DNA of 25,209 bases from Byssochlamys sp. IMV 00236 (lineage: Eukaryota > Ascomycota > Eurotiomycetes > Eurotiales > Thermoascaceae): assembly GCA_001931875.2 (NCBI GenBank), contig MSJH02000092.1, positions 1-25,209 on the forward strand. Reading direction: 5' to 3'. Each line of letters starts with the position of its first letter. The stretch's first letter is position 1. The notes beneath the pieces are model-generated. The model was not told where the DNA came from and did no database searches. It saw nothing but the letters and a program-made list of their open reading frames with translations. Position numbers and translations under genes: made by a program. This document shows positions 1 to 10,001 of this stretch, piece by piece.

Positions 1-42
<42 letters not shown>
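1..42. repeat. Poly(A) tract at window edge
   Basis: The window opens with 42 nt of which nearly all are A, followed by a short CA-rich stretch. It could be the tail of a retroposed sequence lying to the left, a simple homopolymer, or an assembly edge. Nothing in the window decides between these. Confidence 0.6.
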
Positions 43-45
<3 letters not shown>

Positions 46-360
46 ATGCCGGGGATCACACACACACAAAAAAAAAGTAGGAACTTATTGACAACCCCAT
101 AGAGGGTAGCTGTATGTAGTTAACCAACCAAATAATTATCAAAATAGAAAATATAGTAAGCAGTGCCGGATGAGTAACAATGGTAGGTTATTAACAGAGC
201 AATTTGGCTAAAATATATCTGTCAAAAAGAAACAGAAAGATAGAAAGAGACTTTACATACTGAGTCCTTGTAAACTTTCTCCTGTATAAACATAAGCCTT
301 GATATGCCATCAAAGAGAAGAGAAAAGGATATACATTTTACATTAATTCTCCTTTTTAAG
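43..360. other. AT-rich spacer, no gene seen
   Basis: This stretch is AT-rich with short CA and GA runs. No open frame of useful length and no RNA gene is visible. It flanks the left terminal repeat of the Mutator-like element. Confidence 0.5.
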
Positions 361-411
361 GGGACATGAATGCCCTTTCGAAGGTACAGGATGCACGTAA
401 ATACCCCACGA
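361..411 (+). repeat. Left terminal inverted repeat of MULE
   Basis: This segment is an imperfect inverted copy of 2699-2745. The best core is CACGTAAATACCCCAC at 394-409, which matches the reverse complement of 2703-2718 at 15 of 16 positions. Further matches (GACAT, GCCCTT) extend outward to about 363. The repeats bracket the transposase remnant, as expected for a Mutator-like element. I could not find a clear 9-11 bp target-site duplication outside them. Confidence 0.75.
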
Positions 412-633
412 AAAATACTGCTTTTGTGGCAGCTTTTCTTTTTAACTTTGTGTCCCTTTTTTTTTAAAGGTTAATAATGTGTTCTTTTTTCAAACTATAT
501 CATTTCTTCTCAATAATCCAAGTTGTTAGTCACCGATATTTTGTTCTTTTAAAACAAATATTAATATAATAAACACAACATTGCTTCTTATTTTATAGCT
601 CTACTATTCTCTCTATTTCTATCTTTTTAAAAA

Positions 634-2677
634 ATGAACTCTTCAACTGAAATTAACATTGCTGCTTACAGTCCTGTGCCTGAGCTTCAAGTTACGGACA
701 TCGTACAGTACAAGAAGGTTATTGAGAGCCATGTTATTAAGCATGGTTCCAAGTGGATTATTAAAAATACAACTAGAAATAACATCACGGATCAAGAGCC
801 GAATGGAGTTAGAGATAGACCACGCGCAGACTATCTTTGGAGAAGTCTGTATGAATGCCATCGCGCTGGAAGCAAGCGACATGCTATGACCATTCAAAGA
901 ATTTTGCAAAAAAAAAAAAAAGTAAAAAGATCGGATACAAGGCTCGTTTGATAGCAACTTGCTATTTCAGCAACCCTGAGGAAGTAGTTATCATGGCGGA
1001 TGGTAACCACTGTCATGTACTCGGCTTTGCAGAGGATCTCCAGTACCTTCCTCTGTCTGCAGATGTCAAAGAATCCATTCTTCAGCGACTGCAAAAAAGA
1101 TACAATATAAGAAGCGTACGTTTTGTTATGCATAGAGCATTTCGCTCTCACAGTGAAGCTTCAACAAGCATTCCTCACAAGGATAACTTTATTCATAGTG
1201 AAGATAAGTACAACATCTTCAGAAAAATATTTAAAAGAGCTTACAAGAGGCATGACGATCAGAAAGCATCTGTCAAACTCTAGTTGAACCGCTTGGAATC
1301 AAAGAATTACAGTGTATTCATCGACAATGACTACGACAGTTCATTCACCTTTGGATTCTACTCAACTTGGCAAGCATCCCTTTTAGCCAAAACAAAGGAT
1401 TTTTCTTTGGATGCAACGCATAATATGACTGTATTTAAAGATGGCCTGTTGTATACTTTGGTGATCAGGCATGCAGAAACTGGAACTGACTGTCCTGTTG
1501 CGTACCTTTTCACTACTGGTAGATCTTTTCTTGCCTGTAAGTCACTAGCTCTACCATTTAAAACATTCTGCCAGTCTCTGTCCTGAAAAGATTACGATTG
1601 ACATGAGCGGCGTGGAAGAAAATGCGATTCGCAATATATTTCCATCTGTCAACATTCAATGGTGTCTTTTTCATGTACTGAGAGCAGTATTACAGCAAGT
1701 ACGAGCCAAGCTTGTGCTTGAAAGTCTAGCAGATAGCAAAAGAGCGCATCAGGCAGTTATCTCACAACTGAAGGAGATGATGTGGGAGAACAGCAGAGCT
1801 GAATATACCAGAAAGCTCAGCCAGTTCATTCAAGAGTTCAGCATATACCCAGCATTCATGCTCTATTTCAAGAACAGCTATTTGGATAACGACAGATTCA
1901 TAAAGTGGACAAGAGCTTATCAGCCAGACAGATATACAAACATGGAAACAAATAACTACGCTGAAAGTTGGCACAACCAGCTCAAGACTAGTTATTTGCA
2001 AAGTAGAAGAAATAGAAGAGTTGACAGACTGGTGTATATTCTTGTCAATGATGTTGAAGCAGACTTTATAAGCAACATAAATCGTATCAGGATGAATGTT
2101 GGAAGAACGGGGCCTGAAGCAAGAGAAGCGAGAAGAAGAGAGCTTGAAGCTAAAGAAGTCAGCATCCATGTGGCAATGGACATGATTTCTGAGGTGGAAA
2201 GAGCTAGCTTGTACAATGTTCAGTCGTTCAACAATGTAGACGAGACTTATGAAGTTCGTGTTGATAATGATACGTTAAAGTCTTGTAGTTGCCCAGACTT
2301 TCGATACTGAAACAGAGCTTGCAAGCATATGTTCCTTCTGGGACGTTATACTGAATATGGTGTTTGGAGAGGTGAGAAATGCAAATGCTCGTGAAAAAGA
2401 AAGCTCTAACGCTTTCCATTTTAAAGATCCAGCTTATACTGAAGTATCAAGCATTGAAGGGTTGCAGCCTGAACCTGAACCTGAACTGTAAAGAAAACAA
2501 GAAGACATGGTGCAAAAATTGAAGATGCTGAAAGAAGTTGTTGAGAATCTAAGATCTGAAGAAGTTACCAGTTCGTGGCAGCTTCAAGTTGAGCAGCTTT
2601 ATAGAGAAGTTGTATTAAGAAGCAATCATGTAGAAGAGTTACCATCAAACATTCATTTAGAAAGACAAAGAAGATAA
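634..2677 (+). pseudogene. Mutator-like (MULE) transposase, decayed
   Basis: This is a DDE transposase remnant read in pieces. Frame 1 runs from ATG 634 to a 14-A run (908-921), where it shifts to frame 3. It continues past an in-frame TAG at 1281-1283 to about 1575, shifts back to frame 1, and reaches TGA at 2308-2310. Coding similarity then continues through the SWIM zinc finger (CSC at about 2281, then NRACKH after the stop) and, in frame 2, to a TAA at 2675. Catalytic motifs look present: Asp in SLDATHNM near 1410, Asp in IDMSGVEENA at 1600, WCLFHVLRA near 1655, and Glu in NNYAESWHNQLK near 1960. Order and spacing fit the MULE family. With at least two internal stops and three frame changes it cannot make a full protein as written, although the poly(A) shift could be a sequencing error. 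Confidence 0.85.
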
Positions 2678-2698
2678 GTAAAAAAATATTTTTTAAAA

Positions 2699-2745
2699 AT
2701 AAGTGGGGCATTTACGTGGATGCCATGCCGAAGGGCCTATGTCAT
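2699..2745 (-). repeat. Right terminal inverted repeat of MULE
   Basis: This is the inverted partner of 361-411. GTGGGGCATTTACGTG at 2703-2718 is the conserved core, and the outer match ends near ATGTC at 2739-2743. It begins about 20 bp after the last readable transposase codon, so the element is roughly 2.38 kb long. Confidence 0.75.
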
Positions 2746-2848
2746 CATTTCAGTGGCGATTCAAGTAAAAAATTGCTCTTGCCTTTTTTATTATATTTTT
2801 TTTTCTTTTTCTTATATACATACACAAACATTATAAACACGTCAAATA

Positions 2849-3185
2849 ATGGCAAAGACAAGCACACCAGAATTAAAAAAGTAAATTATACTTTTTACAT
2901 TGGTTGATCTTATTGATCTTTTTATAGATACATGGACAAGCGTCTTTCGCTTCAATTGAACGGCAATCGTAAAGTTACTGGTATTCTTCGTGGATATGAT
3001 CCCTTCATGAACATTGTCTTGGATGAAACAGTTGAAGAAATTAGTCCATCCGAAAAGCACAACATTGGCATGGTGGTAAAGAAAGAAAGAAAGAGAGAGA
3101 GATTACCTTTTTTTAATGCTTTTTATTTTATTAGGTAATTCGTGGTAATAGTATCGCAATCATGGAAGCACTTGAACGTATTTAA
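2849..3185 (+). CDS. SNRPG: Small nuclear ribonucleoprotein G (SmG)
   Basis: SmG is one of the seven Sm proteins that form the ring on U1, U2, U4 and U5 snRNAs for pre-mRNA splicing in the nucleus. Three exons fit: 2849-2880, 2928-3075 and 3135-3185, with introns of 47 and 59 nt (GTAAAT...TAG and GTAAAG...TAG). The 76-residue product equals the usual SmG length. It starts [20 protein letters not shown], carries the Sm1 signature ([19 protein letters not shown]), and ends with the Sm2 motif [16 protein letters not shown] split by intron 2. The first exon codes for only about 11 residues, so an ORF search alone misses both ends. The gene is convergent with CLPTM1, and the two stop codons are 31 bp apart. 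The MULE right end lies about 100 bp upstream, so its promoter must be short or partly inside the transposon. Confidence 0.95.
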
Positions 3186-3216
3186 AAATAAATCAAACCC
3201 TGCTTCTCTTTTTTGT

Positions 3217-5565
3217 CTATTTATTCTTTTTCGTCTCCTTCTCATCTTCTTTTTCTTCGCCTACTTGACCGTATTCGTTGGCTCTTGTAGGATCTACCTT
3301 ATAAACATGTCTTTGGTACAAATATACAAAGAATACGATATCATCACGAAGACAAGCAAGACGGTGGAGAGTAGGCATCTTGATAACAAATGCAAACAAG
3401 TCGTCTAAATGTGGTGTTAGAAGCATATTATGAACAGATACACACACACACACACACGCAACTTACCGATGAATGTATTAAGTGACTTGTACATCAATGT
3501 CTTCCATGGCATGTGAGCAACCTACATATATACCATAAGCTACCGTTTTCTTTTTTAATTTGGTATACTTACACTCTTCAATCTATAGTTGATGTACAAT
3601 TGAGGAAGCATTGTGATAAATCCAAACATGTACACAAATTCAACAAGTGTCTTGAGGACATAAGAGTACCAACTCTTGTGCTGTTCATAATAGAGGGAAT
3701 AGATAGCATAACCACCCAGCAAAGGATAGGCTAACCAGGTCAGATACTTGAACGCAATAGCATCGTATTTGGATGTCTCGTCTTCCTCTTTTGTTGTACT
3801 GTTTTCTGACTGCTGGCCCAACTTGGGAATCAATGATCCGGGTGTCCAGACTAATTCATACTTGAGAGCCTTGAGCACCTTCCAGATTTCAATTAGTAAA
3901 CCAACACCTTGACTGATCAGCACCATCCATGACGTCTCCTGACTGTTATCCACCAAGTATAAAAAGATGACAATTTGAAAAAAGATGTTGACCAGCAGCG
4001 TGCGTACGGAGATTCCTGTACTGTTGGACTTTTTCTTCCAGAACGCAATATCGTTCTTGAACGCCAGCATTTCAAAAAGAGAGTGAAGTAAACTGACAGC
4101 AATTGTCGTGACAAGTAAGACTGGGTTCGTCTCAAGAAACATGCGCTTGATCTCATCTGCATCAGCAGCTGACATACCGCCCAGAGGATTATTCATCTGC
4201 TGTTTCATAGAGTCATCCAAGATGGCAAAGGTGTTGAACTTCCACATAGCGATAGGCTCAATATGAATGTTCAGGGGCAGTTGACTGACAGATTCATTCA
4301 CTACAAACGCATTCTGGCGAAGTTGCCAAAAGTCATTGGGAAATAGAATAGGGCGGAAATAACCAACTTTTCCTTGAGGGTCGCGAAGAAGCTGATGGTT
4401 CATTGGGATATCTATTTTAGCAAATATATGCTGTGAGTGAATACAAACAAGATATAATAAAAGATCGCTTACACTTCAAAACAGGAGGTTTTAAACCGTT
4501 CTTGGGAATAGGGTTATTTGGAGTAATAACCAAGCTCAGCGTAAAGTTCTGTTGCCAATGAGCAACCAAGGGAGCTTGACGAGTGAAATTTCCCAAGATA
4601 CTAAAGGGGCTCGAAGTATCCTTCTGCTATTTGTTTTTATGAGATTATCATATCCACATATATGTGTACAACATACCTCATCTTGGTGGGGCTTGTCTTC
4701 TTTTGCTTCTTTTTGTTCCTCTTCTTGATCATCTTCTTTTTTAAGCAAATTCTTTTGTTTTGTTACTGACTTTTGAGGATAAAACTTGGTCAAGACTATT
4801 TAATCAAAAGTCAGCTTCACATGCTACGCCTTCTATCTTGAAATTACCATGTTGCTGATATACAATCGCATCAGGGACATGAGCAGGATGGCGAGGATCG
4901 ATCGGTACGTGGTGTTGAGCGGCAAAAATGTGGGCATAGATGGTACCATTATGTTGAACAGACTTTTTTTTAATCAAACATATCAGCCTACTATCACCAT
5001 TATGCATACAAATATATACGTACCTTTGAAGTAGGAATATCAATAGCAAACATCTTTCCTTCAAATGGCTCACCATAATTGATGCCAGAGGCAACTATAT
5101 CAGGTTTCTTATTATAATCAGTAAAGTATTCTTCTTCACTGATATATATCGAAATATCCAAAGGAATGCCTGCTTGCCAAAGAGGAACAATGGCATCAGG
5201 TAAGTCAGAGTCAGGAATAATTGGGTTAGGAAAGTAATAAATGTTGTCTGGAACAGATGCATAATCACGAAGTTGAAGTGATGCAGCTACAGGGTCAGAT
5301 GGCGTGGGTTGTTGCATGGGTGAAGGAGGTGGAGAAGAAGACTTGCTAAAGCCTAAATTTTCGTGATTAAAAGTTGATGAGTATAGAAGTAAAATGAAGT
5401 ACCTCCAGTGATCATCCTCATGACAATCCAGAAAAAGATCATTTGGATAATAGATCCTGAAAATTGCTCAAAGAATGACTTTTCTCTCTGTTGCCCTTGT
5501 TGCTGCTGTTGTTGTCTACCAGCCCCTGAAGCAGAGGAAGTCGGCTGTTGATGACCTTCAGACAT
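3217..5565 (-). CDS. CLPTM1: CLPTM1 family multi-pass ER membrane protein
   Basis: Animal CLPTM1 retains and traffics receptors in the ER, and its paralogue CLPTM1L is a glucosaminyl-PI scramblase; the fungal role is not established. Eight exons (transcript order) join in frame: 5565-5403, 5352-5024, 4962-4848, 4795-4677, 4626-4473, 4411-3573, 3521-3467, 3404-3217, giving 653 residues, close to human CLPTM1. Residues 39-52 are a hydrophobic segment after a Gln-rich N-terminus. The lumenal part includes NGTIYAHIFAA and GYFRPILFPNDFW. The C-terminal membrane region carries the family signature MLPQLYINYRLKS, VAHMPWKTLMYKSLNTFIDD, and then LACLRDDIVFFVYLYQR with VDPTRANEYG. The tail is Lys/Glu-rich. 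The exon 5 acceptor is a tandem TAGCAG, so one Gln may be optional. Exon junctions come from GT/AG consensus plus frame, so single sites may be off by a few bases. Confidence 0.93.
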
Positions 5566-5736
5566 GTCAGATGAAAAATAGGGAAAGAAAAGAATAGATA
5601 CAACAACAATGGCAGCACGTACTCTTTCTCTCTCTTTCTCTCTTTTTATTTAAAATCCGATACAAATCCAGTAGGGATAAGAAATAATCTTTTATTTAAA
5701 CCTTGAACTCATGACTGTTTTTTGGTTTGGTAAATT
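5566..5736. other. Short spacer with CT-rich tract
   Basis: This 171-bp gap separates the MAD2 stop from the CLPTM1 start on the same strand. It holds a TCTCTCTTTCTC-type run near 5623-5650, which is a GA tract on the coding strand and may belong to the CLPTM1 promoter. No gene is present. Confidence 0.5.
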
Positions 5737-6652
5737 TTACATGTAATCATCATCTGGCTTATAAGCAACAAAGGGTTCTACTTTATGCACTAGTGTAGAA
5801 AATGATTTGTATTTCACATGTTCTCCTCCTCCTTTAATTAAGCTAGCATCACTGTCACTCCATGCAACGGGTGCTTCGATATCCTTATCACCATAGACAA
5901 GAACATTAAATGTACCTAGAAGGAAAGGGTTATTGTTTTATAAAAAATGATGTATGAAACACTTGCATTCTTCTTTAAATTCAGGTAAATAAGACACACT
6001 AGATGTAATCTGTCTCAAGATGCCTCTGATCTGTCTTATTGTTTCCTTTTGTATCTCTACTGCTCTAATAATAATAATGATAGTGCTAAGTCACATTCTT
6101 TATATCACTTAAATATATACTCTTACTGCTCAGGTGGTATATTTTCTGGCATAGGTATGCCATTTTCTCCATTATTTAATTCAATATCAAAATGCCATCG
6201 TTCAAGTACTTCATCTGTTTCTACACTTCGAATGACAATGACAAGTTTACTTATACTATTACTCTTGAGCCAAACTATTAATATGTATTTAGAGTAAATA
6301 TTAATCTCATTATCTGATCGTCATACTTTCTATCTGTTTGATAATTTTATCAATATATTGTCTCAATTCTGGGTTATTTGTGACAACTGTATTCATTCCA
6401 TACTTTGTTGTGACATCAAAGTCATCTGAAGGGTAGATTCCTCTTTGGTATAAAATACTGTCATTTAAAGAAATAAGATACATGTTCCTCTTTATGCTTA
6501 ATATCTTTTTTACTGTGTCAAACCACATTCTAGTTTATATAAAGTTAATGCCTTTTATTTTATATACAAAAAAAGTAAAACTGTGTATTACCAAAGAACT
6601 TGACAACAAGATGAGAAGAACCTTCTAATGTAATGGCTGAATTAAGATCCAT
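5737..6652 (-). CDS. MAD2: MAD2 spindle assembly checkpoint protein (HORMA)
   Basis: MAD2 binds MAD1 at unattached kinetochores and sequesters CDC20 in the mitotic checkpoint complex, blocking APC/C. Six exons in transcript order: 6652-6592, 6529-6514 (a 16-nt microexon), 6457-6327, 6274-6127, 6064-5967, 5915-5737. They give 210 residues, against about 205 for the human protein. Family landmarks are ITLEGSSHLVVKFF, ILYQRGIYPSDDF, KLVIVIRSVETDEVLERW, LRQITSSVSYLPEF, TFNVLVYGDKD and the safety-belt end KSFSTLVHKVEPFVAYK. The microexon supplies residues between KFF and ILYQRG and restores the exact spacing of the family. The exon 5/6 junction fits best as a GC-AG intron (GCAAGT donor at 5966). 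Other introns are GT-AG, 52-62 nt. The gene is certain; the microexon and GC donor are inferences from frame and family spacing. Confidence 0.93.
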
Positions 6653-8367
6653 TAGAGAAATAAAAATAGCATAAAAAAGGAAAACTTAATTTGCTTGCTT
6701 TTTTTTTTACGCGTTTTTACCGTGTGTATATATTTTTTTTGCAAGCTGAAAAATTAAATTCCGCTTAACAAGACCATTCAAAGTTTGGAAAGGTTAAGAA
6801 AAGTTTAGATGAATCATTTGAGAAAGCTAAAGGTCATACTGAATTTAATTGAGATGCTAATGCTAAATGATATAAGTACGACATGGTTTGATTTAGTCTA
6901 CAGTTTCTGGAAAGGGAGAATGTAGACAACATGTAAAATTGGTGCTTGAAAGCAGGGTGTGTGTATATATGTTGTGTATCTTTATCCACTTAAAGTATTC
7001 CTTTAGAATTTCAAATATCTCTTTTCTACTAGAACACTTGTTTTCTCAACTTTACACTATTACCAAATAAATTAATATTATTGACAACTACATGTCCCTG
7101 CTTTCTAGACAACATTGTTGTTGATACTCTACATCATCTCGTTTAAACGCGGTTTGAAAAAATAGTAAAGAAAAAAATTTTTATTGACAGTCCAGTTCTC
7201 GAAGTTTCATTGGGTTACATCAAAATAGTGACTGTGATTTAATTAACAGCTATAAATAACGAGCCACTGCCTCAGTTTAACAATAAAAATTTTCTTTCTT
7301 TTTCTCTCCCAAAGTAAAAATAAGAGAATATCTTGGTAAGTTATCTTTTATAACAATATACATAAAGTCATAAATGTGGGACGATGAATACTTTATTTTG
7401 TCTTCATTTTAACTTATCGACCATGGTGAAATAACCCACAGTGCTTCGCTGAGCGCTGTTGATACTTGCCAGTATATTTTCCTGACCACATTTATACTTT
7501 ATATCCACATATACCATTTCTTTTTACTTATACTCCTTTTAGATTCATTTCTTGACTTTCCTAGCTGAAAGTAGAAAGCAGGATCAGGGTATTCTTTATA
7601 TTTGCTTCAAGTTTCGCGCTTTATAAACAAAAAAGGTAATTACATGAGAAAGAGTGATATTCCAGGTGATGATGAAATCCCGTGTTCGCAGTTTCCTCCA
7701 GAAGAGACTTTGTCGTGGTTTAGTAGGAACACTTTGTGCTCTGAAAGACCCTCTCTATGTTGGGCAAACACTTCCTTGGATGTCTGATGGAATATTCTAA
7801 ATTACGTTTTCGTTATGGATGTACTAAATGACTACTTTTATAGGAGGATACCCATGATTCCTTTCTTTGTTTGTTTAGTCTCCTGTTACGAGAATATACT
7901 TTATTTTCTTTAATGATGAATCTTTAATGCATTATTCTGGCATCTCTAATATCAATGCATTTCCGCCTACATAGGCCGAGATGTATAATGTATTCAACCT
8001 GTATTCTGATACAATGAAGAAGATGTTATTCTCGTAATTGTTTTAATAAAAATAAGATTTAGCGTTTAATCGTGTGTATGTATTTGATTTTGTATTTGTG
8101 TTTATACTGAAAGGAAAAAACAATAAGAGAAAGAGAGTATATGCTATGTTTAGGTAGTTTTTAGAATGACTATTCAACCTTGGAAGATTAACTGGCACAC
8201 ATGTTGTATATAAACATAGAAACTATGATCATGATTCACGGTAAAGAAAGAGAGGACAATTCCAATTGTTCATCAAATGAATGACCGGCGAAATATAAAG
8301 CCATGCATTGTTGATGCGTTTAAAATTGTTTCTCTTTTTTCTTTTTTTCTTTTAATACAGATTCAAG
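6653..8367. other. Gene-poor spacer between MAD2 and TVP15
   Basis: This 1.7-kb AT-rich stretch lies between two divergently transcribed genes, so it holds both promoters. A TATAAATA box near 7251 followed by a pyrimidine-rich run and a GTAAGT site near 7335 could mark a spliced non-coding transcript, but no coding gene is recognised. GAAAGCAGG occurs near 6951, inverted near 7100, and again near 7574. A short possible coding patch lies at 7650-7800. The pyrimidine tract ending in ACAG just before the TVP15 ATG resembles a 3' splice site of a 5'-leader intron. Confidence 0.4.
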
Positions 8368-9155
8368 ATGAACTTTTCAAATATCTTTAGAATAGTTAAT
8401 ATGGTTGCGGCCGCATTCATGATTATAGGCGGTGTAATGACCTGCATTCACGGAGGTATAAAGACTTTTGATGTATTATATATATACACTTAACAACATA
8501 TCGCAGGCTTTCCCAATTTCATTCAAGGCATCTTTGTCATGTAGGCGATATCAACGATCCAAAAAGCAAGGAAATAACCCATTTTGTGTAGTTTATTTGG
8601 CTTGATGACAGTATTATTTGAATTCAGGATGCCAGGTCCTGTAGTAAAGCATGCTTCTTTTATGTTTTCATTTATGGGTCGTGGTTTATGTAAGTATAAA
8701 TATATATGTATTGTAAAAGCGATTAATTTGAAGCATCTATAGTCTATATTTTGTAAGTTGAGGTTTGCACACACGAACAATGTCCCTTTTTCTAATCAAT
8801 TGTTGCTAGCCTTGGGTTTATAACAGTCAATTATGGTGCATTATCCATTGCATCAGGTGTTATTGTAAGTATTTAAGTTAAAAGAAAAAGAAGGCTACAG
8901 TTAATGATAAACATGTAGGTTATAGCCATTGGACTTGCTTATGTTGCTTTAGAATTCACTAAAATAGAGCCACCTAATAACATGCGAAAAGAAGCCTATG
9001 ATGATGCAGTTGGACAAAGCACGCATGGCAATGCATCACTTCCAACTTTTGTATATCCAACATCTTACGAGCAAACAACGCCATATGAACAGTCATCGTC
9101 TTATGCACAACCAGAAAGTCAACCTGCTACAGTGAATGTGACCTCATCGAAATGA
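8368..9155 (+). CDS. TVP15: TVP15-like Golgi membrane protein (COPI-associated family)
   Basis: The COPI-associated/TVP15 family comprises small four-helix Golgi membrane proteins linked to vesicle traffic. Six exons fit: 8368-8455, 8507-8540, 8592-8689, 8743-8752 (10 nt), 8810-8864, 8919-9155, giving 173 residues, with all introns 51-57 nt and GT-AG. Four hydrophobic segments are visible: MVAAAFMIIGGVMTC, FIQGIFVILFGLMTVLFEF, FYIFLGFITVNYGALSI and GVIVIAIGLAYVALEF. The family hallmark is the stretch from EFRMPGPVVKHASF to FMFSFMGRGL. The hydrophilic tail is rich in Tyr, Gln, Ser and Thr. Without the 10-nt microexon the frame breaks after GRGL; with it the protein reads GRGLFYIFLGF, matching yeast TVP15 (GRGLSYIL) in spacing. 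An upstream ACAG next to the ATG suggests a leader intron. The exact paralogue assignment is less sure than the family. Confidence 0.88.
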
Positions 9156-9870
9156 ACTGTGAACTGAATAAAACACTTGTGTAAATCTTCTGTTTAATTA
9201 GTCTCGGAGGATTGTACGATAGCCGCATTCAAAATAAGCACCCATGGGCATTGGTGATAAACTAAGACCCAATAATGGAATATAGACTGCCAACAACTAA
9301 TAACATTGTTTACAAGTGGACGAACCACGGTATGATAAGAATGATGTCCAGCAGTCCTATAAAATATCTGCTGATAATTTTGAATAAGCAACAGCCATAA
9401 AGTCATATAAAGCAGAGTAGGGTTATGAGACATTCACTACATAAACAAAACATATAAGAGCTTCCTTAGTCAAATACAAAAGGCAATAAGCTAGCGTATT
9501 GCTTTAACTGTGTCAATGCTCAAGACGGGGCTTGCTTTGGAAAATTACGCTACATTTTCTATCATAAATTTCAAGCTGATCGCTTCTGTGAGTCTATAGC
9601 AGACCTTGTTTTAAAGCGGCCCACAATCTTTATTGTACTTCTGCTTGACTTAACAGGTACTAAAGGTGAACATTACTGGCACATTATTATCAGGCACAGT
9701 AACAGATCAACTGTATCCATCTTATATCGCATTAAGATTGAATTGGAATAGGTTATGCCCCCAATAACCATAAGTGAAATGGTTGATATATAGTATTTCC
9801 AAAAATTATTGACACTGATGCCAAGAGTAAAATTCGCACTTGTTAAATTCTAATGTCACGTTAACCATTA
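9156..9870. other. AT-rich spacer, no gene recognised
   Basis: No convincing gene is seen between the TVP15 stop and the transposase region. A 79-codon minus-strand frame (9194-9433) is hydrophobic but matches nothing I know. Part of this stretch may be the left end of the Tc1-like element, but I could not find inverted repeats pairing it with sequence right of 11093. Confidence 0.4.
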
Positions 9871-10001
9871 GTTGATGAATACGGTAGACCTGAGCCCATA
9901 GACTACATCATTGATGAGGAGCGATATACTTTAGAAACGGTTAGTTCACACACCCAGTATTTGCATAATCAGCCTCAGGAGAATAATTCCATGGAGGTTC
10001 T

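Noticed and set aside
9194..9433. 79-codon minus-strand frame, hydrophobic
   Set aside because: It has no recognisable family, no splice partners and no promoter signal, and lies in the 3' flank of TVP15. A chance frame is the simplest reading.
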